Positions 33,071 to 40,947 of a stretch of DNA of 64,000 nt are shown one piece after another. Within the stretch, counting starts at the first letter, position 1. The number at the start of each line of letters is the position of its first letter. The stretch is from assembly GCA_910578425.1 (NCBI GenBank), contig CAJTQX010000007.1, positions 15,776-79,775 of the forward strand, read 5' to 3'. Under the pieces are notes generated by a model. It saw only the letters and a list, made by a program, of their open reading frames with translations. It searched no databases and was not told the origin of the DNA. The translations under genes were made by a program, and so were the position numbers. Source of the stretch: an uncultured Anaerotignum sp. (GTDB lineage: Bacteria > Bacillota > Clostridia > Lachnospirales > Anaerotignaceae).

Positions 33071-33847
33071 CTACATATATTTTCGCATATTTTGCAGCGC
33101 GCTTTTTTCCAGACGGGAAACCTGCGCCTGACTGATACCGATTTCCGTGCTGACCTCTGTCTGCGTTTTTCCCTCGAAAAAACGGAGAGAAACGATTTTC
33201 TTTTCCCTCTCCGAAAGGTGGTGCATCGCCTCGCTCAGCGAAATATTTTCCAGCCACAGCCTGTCTCCGTTCTTTTCATCGCTGACCTGATCCATCACAA
33301 AAAGCGTATCTCCGCCATCGTGATAGATTGGCTCAAAAAGCGAAACAGGGTCCTGTATCGCGTCTAACGCCATCACTACGTTTTCCCGCGTCAGTCCCAT
33401 CTCTTTCGCAATTTCCTCTGCCGTTGGCTCCTTCTCCCGTTCCGCCGTCAGCCGTTCTTTGATCTGCAACGCCTTATACGCCGTATCCCGCAGAGAACGG
33501 CTCACGCGTATCGTGTTGTTGTCCCGCAGATAGCGGCGTATTTCCCCAATAATCATTGGGCAGAAATAAGTTGAAGGCATAACCTGCATATTGATGTCGA
33601 AATTATCAATCGCCTTAATCAGCCCCACCACGCCGATTTGGAACAAATCGTCCATATTTTCATTCCGGTTCTCAAACCGCTTAATAATACTCAGAACAAG
33701 CCGCAGATTGCCCTCTATCAGCTTCTGTCTGGCCTCTGTGTCCCCTTCTCTGCATTTTATAAATAATTCCCGCGCCTCTGCGCCCGTCAGTACGGGCAGG
33801 GAAGATGTATTGATACCACTGATTTCCACTTTGCCATAGTATGCCAT
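33071..33847 (-). CDS. sigG: Sporulation sigma factor sigma-G
   Basis: A 258-residue forespore-specific sigma factor. KVEISGINTSSLPVL at the N-terminus is diagnostic for sigma-G, followed by region 2 (NLRLVLSIIKRF, DLFQIGVVGLIKAIDNFD), region 3 and region 4 (MHHLSEREKKIVSLRFFEG, ISQAQVSRLEKSALQNM). Unusually, the normally invariant FSTYAVP of region 2.4 reads PSTYFCP, which might affect -10 recognition. AGGAG lies before ATG 33847. It is not next to spoIIGA-sigE as in Bacillus. Its presence indicates a spore-forming organism. I could not find a convincing sigma-F/G promoter upstream. Confidence 0.93.
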   Translation of the reverse strand: MAYYGKVEISGINTSSLPVLTGAEARELFIKCREGDTEARQKLIEGNLRLVLSIIKRFENRNENMDDLFQIGVVGLIKAIDNFDINMQVMPSTYFCPMIIGEIRRYLRDNNTIRVSRSLRDTAYKALQIKERLTAEREKEPTAEEIAKEMGLTRENVVMALDAIQDPVSLFEPIYHDGGDTLFVMDQVSDEKNGDRLWLENISLSEAMHHLSEREKKIVSLRFFEGKTQTEVSTEIGISQAQVSRLEKSALQNMRKYM

Positions 33848-34007
33848 GCTCTCACTCCTGTCGAAGCAGTGTCGCCGGCGGGCTTTTTACCCGTCAACGG
33901 TATACATGTAATTTCCCCTTGCTGACGGGAAATATACCCTGCAAATTCTGACAGTGTTTTGCATCACAAAAGAGCAAAATGCAAAGCGTCTTTCCATCCG
34001 AAACAAC

Positions 34008-34050
34008 ACCTTCGCCTGACAAGCGAATACACGCTTTGTCAAACGAAGGT
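34008..34050. repeat. Dispersed palindromic repeat, copy 2
   Basis: ACCTTCGCCTGACAA on the left and its near-complement (TTGTCAAACGAAGGT) on the right, with two mismatches between arms. It is the same element as copy 1 at 6391. Confidence 0.75.
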
Positions 34051-34116
34051 ATCATTGACTGAAAACGCGATAAATGCCGCTAAAACGGAAAATTCCTGTG
34101 CATTTTCCGAAAATAA

Positions 34117-34125
34117 TGCTATAAT
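34117..34125 (+). promoter_or_regulatory. Extended -10 promoter of the aldolase gene
   Basis: TG-C-TATAAT, an extended -10 element, with only a poor -35 (TGTGCA at 34097-34102). It lies 45 bases before the start codon. Confidence 0.5.
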
Positions 34126-34169
34126 GCTTAATAGTGTTTCAAAATATACATGAAGGAGAACCCGCACAA

Positions 34170-35132
34170 ATGAAAGATACTGCACTTTGTTACAACATCG
34201 GGGCATTGCTGTATTGTCCCGCCCATAACAAAACTATCGCCGGTTCTGTCATATGCCAGAAAATTCCCGCGCCGTTTTCCCTCGCCCTTTGCCTGGAGGA
34301 CACTATAGCGGATGCTTTTGTCGCACAGGCGGAAACCGTCCTGCTTTCCTCTCTGCAAAAAATAGAAACCGCGTGTCAGAGGAGCCATTTTTACCTGCCG
34401 AAAATTTTTATCCGTATCCGCAGACCGGAGCAAATTGTTGATTTATACCGAAAAGCAGGGAAAGCGCGCGGATTGATTACCGGTTTTATCGCGCCGAAGT
34501 TCTCCCCTGAAAATGCGGGTCGCTACATAGAAGAGATTGTAAACCTGAACCAGACGGCAGCATCTCCTGTTTTTCTCATGCCTGTATTGGAAAGTCCCTC
34601 CCTGATAGACCTGCGGACGCGCTGCGATGTGCTTTACGGCATTAAGGATAAAATTGCCCCTGCTGCTGATCTGATTCCCAATATTCGTGTCGGCGGCAAT
34701 GACCTCTGCCACGCTTTCGGACTGCGGCGGCAAAAAACACAGGCGATTCAGGAAATCCAGCCTGTCAGCCAGATATTGTCTGATATTATAACAGTATTCG
34801 GAATGGAATATGTCGTTTCAGGACCTGTCTGGGAATATTACGCCGCTGAGGGCTGGGAGGATGGCCTGCGGCGCGAACTGGAGCTGGACAAACTGAATGG
34901 CTTTGTCGGCAAAACCATCATACACCCGAAACAGATTCCTGTTGTAAACCGCGCTTATCAGGTTTCTAAAGCGGATTTCCATGACGCATGTTCCATATTG
35001 AACTGGGATTCCGGCGCGGCCTCTCTGGTATCCGGCAGTCTGGTATCCGGCAGAATGAACGAATGTCTGACCCATTCCAACTGGGCAAAAAAAATCTGCG
35101 CCCTTGCCGAAGCCTACGGCATAGAAGAATAA
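34170..35132 (+). CDS. HpcH/HpaI aldolase / citrate lyase-like protein (Ter-associated type)
   Basis: A 320-residue TIM-barrel C-C lyase. Conserved blocks are YNIGALLYCPAHNK, the metal-site segment LALCLEDTIAD, FIRIRRPEQ, LMPVLESPSLID, RVGGNDLCHAFGLRR, VSGPVWEYY and GKTIIHPKQI. These match the CitE-like aldolases found with TerD genes in the proposed biosynthetic module rather than classical citrate lyase beta subunits. Here it is about 16 kb from the Ter cluster and has its own promoter. AAGGAG precedes ATG 34170 by 11 bases. Substrate unknown. A hairpin at 35205-35230 and a palindromic repeat follow the gene. Confidence 0.78.
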   Translation: MKDTALCYNIGALLYCPAHNKTIAGSVICQKIPAPFSLALCLEDTIADAFVAQAETVLLSSLQKIETACQRSHFYLPKIFIRIRRPEQIVDLYRKAGKARGLITGFIAPKFSPENAGRYIEEIVNLNQTAASPVFLMPVLESPSLIDLRTRCDVLYGIKDKIAPAADLIPNIRVGGNDLCHAFGLRRQKTQAIQEIQPVSQILSDIITVFGMEYVVSGPVWEYYAAEGWEDGLRRELELDKLNGFVGKTIIHPKQIPVVNRAYQVSKADFHDACSILNWDSGAASLVSGSLVSGRMNECLTHSNWAKKICALAEAYGIEE

Positions 35133-35204
35133 CTTTTTGAAGCTGAAAAATTCTGCTCTGTGAGAGGAAAATAAGCAAACGATATGTAGACGGATATATG
35201 GAAT

Positions 35205-35230
35205 TTCAGCCGCGCTTTTGCGCGGCTGAA
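35205..35230 (+). terminator. Hairpin after the aldolase gene
   Basis: Perfect ten-base stem TTCAGCCGCG / CGCGGCTGAA with a six-base loop. No T-run follows, so it may act as an mRNA 3' stabiliser rather than a true intrinsic terminator. Confidence 0.45.
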
Positions 35231-35263
35231 TCCAATTCAGGGGATTTCCCTGTCTTTCTTATC

Positions 35264-35306
35264 CCTTCGCCTGACAAAGCGTGTATCCCCTTGTCAAGCG
35301 AAGGTA
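35264..35306. repeat. Dispersed palindromic repeat, copy 3
   Basis: CCTTCGCCTGACAA on the left and TTGTCAAGCGAAGG on the right (one mismatch between arms), with centre AGCGTGTATCCCC. It lies between the convergent aldolase and peptidase genes. Confidence 0.75.
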
Positions 35307-35316
35307 TGGTATCACT

Positions 35317-36096
35317 TTATGTGTTTTTCGTTTCAATAATCCAAAATGCCCCGCCGCTGACCGGGCTCCTTTTTGCCTCATTCAGTATTAAGTCAAAATC
35401 CCATTTCTGTCGGGTGCGTTCCGCGCTGTTGGAATCCGCAACAGAAACCTGCCCATCTTCGTCCATATCGCAGAGCAGTATGAAATGTCCGCCGCCTGTA
35501 AAATGCCCTTCGCCCATCAGCGCGATGACCGGACGTTTTTCCAGCAAAGCCCGTTTTACCTCGTCCCCGCTGTTTGAAACGGTAATTTCCAGCCCAAAAT
35601 GCTCCAGCCCTTCGGCAATCAGCCCATGATAGCTGCCTGAGCCAACGCTGCAATACCCATTTTCATACGCCCACTGGCACATTTCCTCCGGATTCATTTT
35701 CCTGCTGGTAAAGCTGCTGACTGCCATTGCCAGCACCGTTGGCCCACAGCCCGTATCGCGTATTAAATCCGAAGGCCCATAATTTTTATCTGCCCAGCGG
35801 GGATCTGTCTGGTTGAAATAAACAACCTGTCCGTCCGACCCTGCGTATTCCGGAAACCCTTCATCTTTCGAAGGCTCTGCGCGCCCTGACATTGCCATCG
35901 CCAGCCTTGCGGGGGAAGGCTCCGGTGTATGGGTTTTGTCTGGAAAAACCGGAGGGAACCAAAGCAGCAGGGCAAGCACAGCACAGCTTGTCAGAAAGCG
36001 TTTCAGGCATTGCCGCTTTTTTCTGCGTCCAAAGCAAAGCGTAGCAAGCTGTGCGACCGCAATCAGAAATATCACAATGATCAGCAAATTTTTCAT
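35317..36096 (-). CDS. Membrane-anchored C39-like (papain-fold) peptidase
   Basis: A 259-residue protein with two N-terminal hydrophobic segments (about 3-22 and 37-52), a short Pro-rich linker, and an extracellular C39-like domain. VYFNQTDPRWADKNYG and RDTGCGPTVLAMAV place the catalytic Cys, while GHFTGGGHFILL supplies the His and VADSNS the third residue, as in Peptidase_C39_2 proteins. It probably cleaves peptides or cell-wall material outside the membrane. AAGGAG lies eight bases before ATG 36096; a GTG three codons earlier overlaps the binding site. It is flanked by two copies of the dispersed palindrome and has no obvious substrate gene nearby. Confidence 0.8.
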   Translation of the reverse strand: MKNLLIIVIFLIAVAQLATLCFGRRKKRQCLKRFLTSCAVLALLLWFPPVFPDKTHTPEPSPARLAMAMSGRAEPSKDEGFPEYAGSDGQVVYFNQTDPRWADKNYGPSDLIRDTGCGPTVLAMAVSSFTSRKMNPEEMCQWAYENGYCSVGSGSYHGLIAEGLEHFGLEITVSNSGDEVKRALLEKRPVIALMGEGHFTGGGHFILLCDMDEDGQVSVADSNSAERTRQKWDFDLILNEAKRSPVSGGAFWIIETKNT

Positions 36097-36210
36097 TCGT
36101 TCCACTCCTTTCCCCGCGCTTTCATTTGTTATAGTTTAACAAATCTTTCTGAAAAAACTCTTTCAGAAATCTTTCGATTCCCTTAAAGGTTTCTTTCAAA
36201 TTTCAAACTG

Positions 36211-36245
36211 CCTTCGTTTGACAAAGGGTATATCCCCTTTTGGGG
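36211..36245. repeat. Dispersed palindromic repeat, copy 4 (degenerate)
   Basis: The left arm CCTTCGTTTGACAAAGGG and the centre TATATCCCC are kept, but the right arm is lost or replaced. It abuts the terminator of the anti-sigma operon. Confidence 0.5.
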
Positions 36246-36246
36246 C

Positions 36247-36273
36247 AAAAAGAAAGGCGGAGTCCCCTCCGCC
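36247..36273 (-). terminator. Intrinsic terminator of the sigma/anti-sigma operon
   Basis: The minus strand reads GGCGGAG-GGGA-CTCCGCC (36273 to 36256), followed by TTTCTTTTT. Confidence 0.8.
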
Positions 36274-36290
36274 ATCTTCCGGTTTCCCGT

Positions 36291-37031
36291 TTATTCCATG
36301 ATTTCCGCCGCCATCTGCGCAAAGCCTTCCTCGCCCAGGTTCAGGTCAAAGCCAATCAGGCAGTAGTACAGGCCATCGTCTTCCCAGTAGTAGGATTCGG
36401 ATACTTTCCTTTCCACTTCGTCACTGCCGTAGCCGATGTTCAGCTTGCCGGCCTCCTGAAGCGCGAGCTCTTCCTCTGTGGGTTCATAGTCAGGCGGTAC
36501 AAACAGATTCTCCTTCGCGCTGTATCCCTTTGGAGCCTCCTGTCCCGCGTCCACATAATGGTTGCCCTCATCAATAATCAAAGTAACATTGTTGCCGTCC
36601 TTATCCTCATAAGATGCTGACAGCGTCTTATAGGCTTTTCCCATCTTGTTTCCGTTTTCATCTACGCCGTATTCTTCGCCTGCGCCGCCGTTCTTGAACG
36701 TCATACCGTTGGAGAAGCTTTCCACAAGGTTTGCGTCCAGCCCCAGCTTGTCATCTGCCTTTTCCAGCTGCGCAAAGGTCTTGATATCATTCGTTGTGCC
36801 GCCCGAAGTTCCTGCCAGGTTGCTCACTGCCGCATAAGCCGTTACAGACATCACACATACCGCCGCCGCTACTGCAATCTTCTTAGAAATACCCATAAAT
36901 TTTCTCTCCTTTCGACTTCTGGCCTCCGCCTCAATTTTCACATTTTCCAGCAGATATGGGGAGGCTGCCATATCCCGCACCTTATTCTCCAGCGCATGCT
37001 TCAGAATCTGGTCAAACTTTTCATTTCTCAT
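36291..37031 (-). CDS. Putative anti-sigma factor (single-pass membrane protein)
   Basis: A 246-residue protein with a cytosolic N-terminal helix-rich part (MRNEKFDQILKHALENKV), one transmembrane segment at about 50-68 (KKIAVAAAVCVMSVTAYAA), and an acidic extracellular domain that looks like a DUF4179/DUF4367-type sensor. It overlaps the upstream ECF-type sigma gene by 11 bp, the standard arrangement for a sigma/anti-sigma pair. No zinc-binding HxxxCxxC motif is present. The role as an anti-sigma factor is inferred from topology and context; the signal is unknown. Confidence 0.7.
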   Translation of the reverse strand: MRNEKFDQILKHALENKVRDMAASPYLLENVKIEAEARSRKERKFMGISKKIAVAAAVCVMSVTAYAAVSNLAGTSGGTTNDIKTFAQLEKADDKLGLDANLVESFSNGMTFKNGGAGEEYGVDENGNKMGKAYKTLSASYEDKDGNNVTLIIDEGNHYVDAGQEAPKGYSAKENLFVPPDYEPTEEELALQEAGKLNIGYGSDEVERKVSESYYWEDDGLYYCLIGFDLNLGEEGFAQMAAEIME

Positions 37032-37593
37032 AAACTAAGCCCCCTTCTTTGTATTGCCCTTCCAATGCTTTCTTCAACTGACGTTTCGCCGCAAACAGGC
37101 GGGATTTTACTGTCGCCTCCAGCGAAGACGTGGCCTGCGCGATTTCACGTATGGAAAACCCGTTGAAATAATAGAACACAACTGTCGCCCTCTGCTTTCT
37201 GCCCAGCCCGTCAATGGCGCGGTATAACGCTTCATACTCTGAATGTTCCTCGCTGGGATAGCAGTCAAATACCGGCGGCATCGCCCGCTCCACAGCCTCG
37301 CACCATTCCATCGGCAGCAGACGCCGTTTTTTGTCCATCGTTTTCCATGCGCATCTTGTCAGCGTTTTGAAAAACCATGCGCGGAACCGCTCTGCTTCCT
37401 GCAGGTCCCGAATGTGCAGAAGACATTGGACAAAGGTTTCCTGTGCAATATCCTCCGCAAGGGAAGAATCGCCTGTAATGAGAGCCGCGGTGCGCACCGC
37501 TTCCTGCTGATACGCGGCAAATAATTCGTCGAATGCGGCTTCATCTCCAAGCTGCATCTGCCGTACCAATACCGCAGTTTCTTCTATCCTCAA
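37021..37593 (-). CDS. ECF-type RNA polymerase sigma factor
   Basis: A 190-residue sigma-70-like factor. Region 2 is GDEAAFDELFAAYQQ...LAEDIAQETFVQCL and region 4 is LGRKQRATVVFYYFNGFSIREIAQATSSLEATVKSRL, linked by a short spacer as in ECF sigma factors. The start is TTG 37593: AAGGAGG lies seven bases upstream and the frame begins directly before region 2. A longer frame upstream has no site and unrelated composition. It is co-transcribed and overlaps with the putative anti-sigma gene. Its regulon is unknown; autoregulation would be usual. Confidence 0.88.
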   Translation of the reverse strand: MRIEETAVLVRQMQLGDEAAFDELFAAYQQEAVRTAALITGDSSLAEDIAQETFVQCLLHIRDLQEAERFRAWFFKTLTRCAWKTMDKKRRLLPMEWCEAVERAMPPVFDCYPSEEHSEYEALYRAIDGLGRKQRATVVFYYFNGFSIREIAQATSSLEATVKSRLFAAKRQLKKALEGQYKEGGLVYEK

Positions 37594-37774
37594 AATAAGG
37601 CCTCCTTTTTCCTTGGGAACGCCGTTTCTTCCATAGCATTTGGCATCGGGGCTCCCCTTGCCTTTGCCCCTGGTTTCATCCGCCGCCCCTTTATTGACGC
37701 GTCTGCATATAAGAGCCATAAAAGGACAAAAAGGTTTTATCATTCTGAAAAAAAGTGTAATTTTTTTGGTGGAA

Positions 37775-37797
37775 AAGAAAAAAGCGGAGCTTCCGCA
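37775..37797 (-). terminator. Intrinsic terminator of the ABC-F gene
   Basis: The minus strand has GCGGA-AGC-TCCGC (37796-37784), followed by TTTTTTCTTTT. Confidence 0.8.
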
Positions 37798-37883
37798 AAA
37801 GAAACGTCTTGCAAAAGCCCCCGTATATTTGAATTGTTACAGTTCTGTTTTGTTTGGAAATCCAGCCGAAACAGGCGTCTGGC

Positions 37884-39509
37884 TCATGCCTCCGTCCATT
37901 TCTCCCGCAGCTTGTCGATTTCCTCGTCCTCGATATATTCGTCATATGTCATTTGTCTGTCGATAACGCCGCCGGGCAGTATTTCAATCATTCTGTCCGC
38001 AATCGTCTGCACAAACTGATGGTCATGCGAATCAAACAGCAGCGTGCCTTTGTATTCCGTCAGCCCTTCATTCAGTGCTGTGATGGATTCCAAATCAAGG
38101 TGGTTCGTCGGCTCGTCCAGTATCATCACATTCGCGCCGCTGATCATCATTTTGCAGAGCATACAGCGGACGCGCTCCCCGCCGGAAAGCACCTGCGCCT
38201 CCTTCAGAGCTTCTTCCCCGCTGAACAGCATACGCCCCAGCCAGCCGCGGATATCCGCGTCATACTGCTCGCCTTCCTTTGCGAAGGGACGCAGCCATTC
38301 AATCAGAGAATCCCTGCAGCCATCAAAAAACTCCGAGTTATCCTTGGGGAAATAAGCCGTTTTTGTTGTAACGCCCCATTTGAAGCTGCCTTCGTCCGGC
38401 TCCATCTCGCCCATTAAAATCTGGAACAGCGTTGTCCGCGCAATTTCGTCCCTGCCCACAAAAGCAACCTTTTCATGCGGGCGAATCATAAAGCTGACGT
38501 TATTCAGCACCTTCTTGCCGTCAATGGTCTTGGAAATTCCTTCAACCAGCAATACATCGTTGCCGACTTCCCTGTCCTGCTTGAAGCTGCAAAACGGGTA
38601 GCGGCGGCTGGAGGGCTTGATGGTATCCATCTGCAAATTGTCCAGCAGTTTTTTGCGGCTGGTCGCCTGCTTCGCTTTGGAGGCGTTCGCGCTGAAACGC
38701 GCGATAAAGTCCTGCAATTCCTTTATTTTCTGCTCCACGCGCTTGTTCTGGTCTTTCAGTTGTCTCTGCGTCATCTGCGTGTAGCTGTACCAGAAATCGT
38801 AATTGCCGACAAACATTGTAATTTTGCCATAGTCAATATCCGCGATATTCGTGCAGACCTTGTTCAGAAAATGCCTGTCATGCGAAACCACAATAACCGT
38901 ATTTTCAAAATCCATCAGGAAATCTTCCAGCCATTTGATGGCATGGATATCCAGATGGTTGGTAGGCTCGTCCAGCAGCAGAATATCCGGATTGCCGAAT
39001 AACGCCTGTGCCAGCAGGACTTTTACCTTCTGCGTGCCTGTCAGTTCCTTCATTTTCACGTAGTGGAATTCATTCGTCACGCCCAGTCCATTCAGCAGTA
39101 TTTCCGCGTTGGATTCCGCAGACCAGCCGTCCAGCTCCGCAAATTCCCCTTCCAGTTCAGAAACCTTTAACCCGTCCTCGTCAGAAAAATCCTCTTTGCT
39201 GTAAAGCGCGTCCTTTTCCTTCATAATATCGTACAGACGCTTATGTCCGTACAGCACCGTTTCTACTACGCCAAATTCGTCAAACAGGAAATGATCCTGT
39301 TTCAATACCGCCATGCGCTCCCCAGGCGTAATAAAGACAGAGCCTTTGTTTGGCTCCATTTCCCCCGCCAGTATCCGTAGGAACGTCGATTTTCCCGCAC
39401 CGTTTGCACCAATCAGACCGTAACAGTTCCCCTTCGTAAAATTGATGTTTACATCGTTAAAAAGCACCCTGCCCCCGTATTGCAGGCTGACTCCCTGTGC
39501 TGCTATCAT
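37884..39509 (-). CDS. ABC-F family ATP-binding protein (YkpA/YbiT-like)
   Basis: A 541-residue soluble protein with two ABC ATPase domains and no membrane part, so it probably acts on the ribosome like other ABC-F factors. NBD1 has Walker A IGANGAGKST, a non-canonical signature LTGTQKVKVLL, and Walker B ILLLDEPTNHLD. The linker between domains contains the charged ABC-F helix (QMTQRQLKDQNKRVEQK). NBD2 has signature VLSGGERVR and Walker B MILDEPTNHLD, but its Walker A reads GRDEIARTTL: the usual Gly-Lys is Ala-Arg. SHDRHF and SHDHQF are the switch regions. Start ATG 39509. Single-gene unit. Whether it gives antibiotic resistance cannot be told; the YkpA/YbiT subgroup is usually housekeeping. 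Confidence 0.92.
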   Translation of the reverse strand: MIAAQGVSLQYGGRVLFNDVNINFTKGNCYGLIGANGAGKSTFLRILAGEMEPNKGSVFITPGERMAVLKQDHFLFDEFGVVETVLYGHKRLYDIMKEKDALYSKEDFSDEDGLKVSELEGEFAELDGWSAESNAEILLNGLGVTNEFHYVKMKELTGTQKVKVLLAQALFGNPDILLLDEPTNHLDIHAIKWLEDFLMDFENTVIVVSHDRHFLNKVCTNIADIDYGKITMFVGNYDFWYSYTQMTQRQLKDQNKRVEQKIKELQDFIARFSANASKAKQATSRKKLLDNLQMDTIKPSSRRYPFCSFKQDREVGNDVLLVEGISKTIDGKKVLNNVSFMIRPHEKVAFVGRDEIARTTLFQILMGEMEPDEGSFKWGVTTKTAYFPKDNSEFFDGCRDSLIEWLRPFAKEGEQYDADIRGWLGRMLFSGEEALKEAQVLSGGERVRCMLCKMMISGANVMILDEPTNHLDLESITALNEGLTEYKGTLLFDSHDHQFVQTIADRMIEILPGGVIDRQMTYDEYIEDEEIDKLREKWTEA

Positions 39510-39575
39510 TTTCTTCTCTCCTTTTATTCTGTTTGATTTCAGTGTCCTTCGTCAGATTGTCCAGTATTATACCAA

Positions 39576-40120
39576 ATCGAAGCGGAGCCGCCGAAAAACC
39601 TTGTTTTTCTGCGGTCGCGTTGCTCTGCAAAGCGGAGTGTGTAAGGCATTTTTGCCGCAGGCGGTAAAATTTCTTTCCCCTTCTGTCTTTCTTCGTGGAC
39701 ATTGTTTCATGGCGAAGCGGAGCCGCCGAAAAACTTTGTTTTTCTGCGGTCGCGTTGCTCTGCAAAGCGGAGTGTGTAAGGCATTTTTGCCGCAGGCGGT
39801 AAAATTTCTTTCCCCTTCTGTCTTTCTTCGTGGACATTGTTTCATGGCGAAGCGGAGCCGCCGAAAAACTTTGTTTTTCTGCGGTCGCGTTGCTCTGCAA
39901 AGCGGAGTGTGTATGGCATTTTTACCGCAGGCGGTAAAATCCCTTTTCCCTTCTGTCTTCCTTCGTGGACATTGTTTCATGGCGAAGCGGAGCCGCCGAA
40001 AAACTTTGTTTTTCTGCGGTCGCGTTGCTCTGCAAAGCGGAGCGTGTAAGGCATTTTTACCGCAAGCGGTAAAATTCCTTTTCCCTCCGCCTTTCTCCGC
40101 TTCTCCGCGGACATTATACC
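39576..40120. repeat. Tandem array: four copies of a 135 bp unit
   Basis: Units begin near 39579, 39714, 39849 and 39984, exactly 135 bp apart, with GAAGCGGAGCCGCCG at each start. Copies 1-3 are nearly identical; copy 4 diverges and has an indel in its last 50 bases. Each unit can form two hairpins: CCGCCGAAAAAC with GTTTTTCTGCGG, and TTTTRCCGC-AR-GCGGTAAAA. Since 135 is a multiple of three, long open frames run through on both strands, but none has a ribosome binding site and copy 4 breaks the pattern, so I treat the array as non-coding. Confidence 0.85.
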
Positions 40121-40214
40121 ATCATTTCCATAAAAGCAAAAGGGGAAATTTCCCAAATGCATTTTTGCAGTATCATAAACAATAAAATCACACGGAAATA
40201 ATTCCTCTTTTCAC

Positions 40215-40254
40215 AAAAGAAAAGCTCCTGACAGTATTCTCCGCTGCCAGGAAC
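40215..40254 (-). terminator. Intrinsic terminator of the PPC-domain gene
   Basis: The minus strand has an 11-base stem (40254-40244 with 40234-40224) that pairs fully if G-U pairs are allowed, then TTTTCTTTT. Confidence 0.75.
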
Positions 40255-40303
40255 TTTTTTCAGTTATCTCCTATTAAACTTTCAAAAAATCTTTTTCCGT
40301 CTT

Positions 40304-40765
40304 TTATCTCGGAGAAAAAATCATGACCTCTAAATCGTCATCATAAGCCCTTCCCATTTCCAAGCCGTCTAATTCTGCAATCAAAACGTCAAGCGTCAGA
40401 AGAACCTTATTATTGTCTGTCAAGTGGCCGCCTCGAAGCGTACCGCTGTTGTCCGCTCCGCTGATATGGATATGCAGCAGTGTTTCCCCTGCGTCATCAT
40501 GGCAAATCATGCCTGAAAGATTCGTTACAGAAATAGGATCTGAAACGTGCAGCGGGGTGCCATACCCATATCCTGCCTTTTTATCAGGCAGAATGACCGG
40601 AACCAGATATTCCAAACCATCTAAGCTGCCGATACCGGAAAGAATAACGCCATTATTGATATTGTATTTCCCACAAATCTGCTTCAATCCTTCCATGACG
40701 TTCTCGCCGGGGCTGATACGCGCCGCTATTACTTTTTTAACGCCGCCCTGTGCCATCTGAATCAT
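40304..40765 (-). CDS. PPC (DUF296) domain protein
   Basis: A 153-residue single-domain protein of the plant-and-prokaryote-conserved family. The histidine pattern LLHIHISGADN and the RGGHLTDNN motif form the usual metal-binding trimer site; GVILSGIGSLDG is also conserved. Bacterial PPC proteins are trimers of unclear function, although the family name suggests DNA binding. The ATG at 40765 is eight bases after AAGGAG; the GTG three codons earlier overlaps that site. It follows the catabolic operon after a strong hairpin (40893-40922), so it may be partly co-transcribed. Confidence 0.88.
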   Translation of the reverse strand: MIQMAQGGVKKVIAARISPGENVMEGLKQICGKYNINNGVILSGIGSLDGLEYLVPVILPDKKAGYGYGTPLHVSDPISVTNLSGMICHDDAGETLLHIHISGADNSGTLRGGHLTDNNKVLLTLDVLIAELDGLEMGRAYDDDLEVMIFSPR

Positions 40766-40892
40766 GTCATACACTCCTTTCCTCTAAAAACGTATTTCAT
40801 AAATTTGTAAGAGTATAAAAAGCCTGATTTCCACGCCTGTAATTCAATTCCATTACAAGTATCCCACGCATCCGCGAATGTCAGGGAGGAGG

Positions 40893-40922
40893 GGCAGCGG
40901 CAAATCCGCAAACGCCGCTGCC
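40893..40922 (-). terminator. Hairpin after the beta-hydroxyacid dehydrogenase gene
   Basis: Perfect nine-base stem GGCAGCGGC / GCCGCTGCC. The minus-strand sequence after it is C-rich without Ts, so read-through or mRNA protection is as likely as termination. Confidence 0.45.
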
Positions 40923-40947
40923 TTTCTCAAAAACAGATATTGGGAGG

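Larger units (their letters stand above)
33848..34169. other. Divergent intergenic region between sigG and the aldolase gene
   Basis: No gene is seen. It contains an inverted repeat CCCGTCA-N-TGACGGG (about 33888-33929) on the sigG side, palindromic repeat copy 2 at 34008-34050, and the aldolase promoter at 34117-34125. Confidence 0.45.

Noticed and set aside
39442..40185. A 247-codon open frame through the tandem repeats, encoding a 45-residue repeat
   Set aside because: Both strands stay open because the unit is 135 bp (a multiple of three). There is no ribosome binding site, the composition is unlike a real protein, and copy 4 has an indel in its tail.
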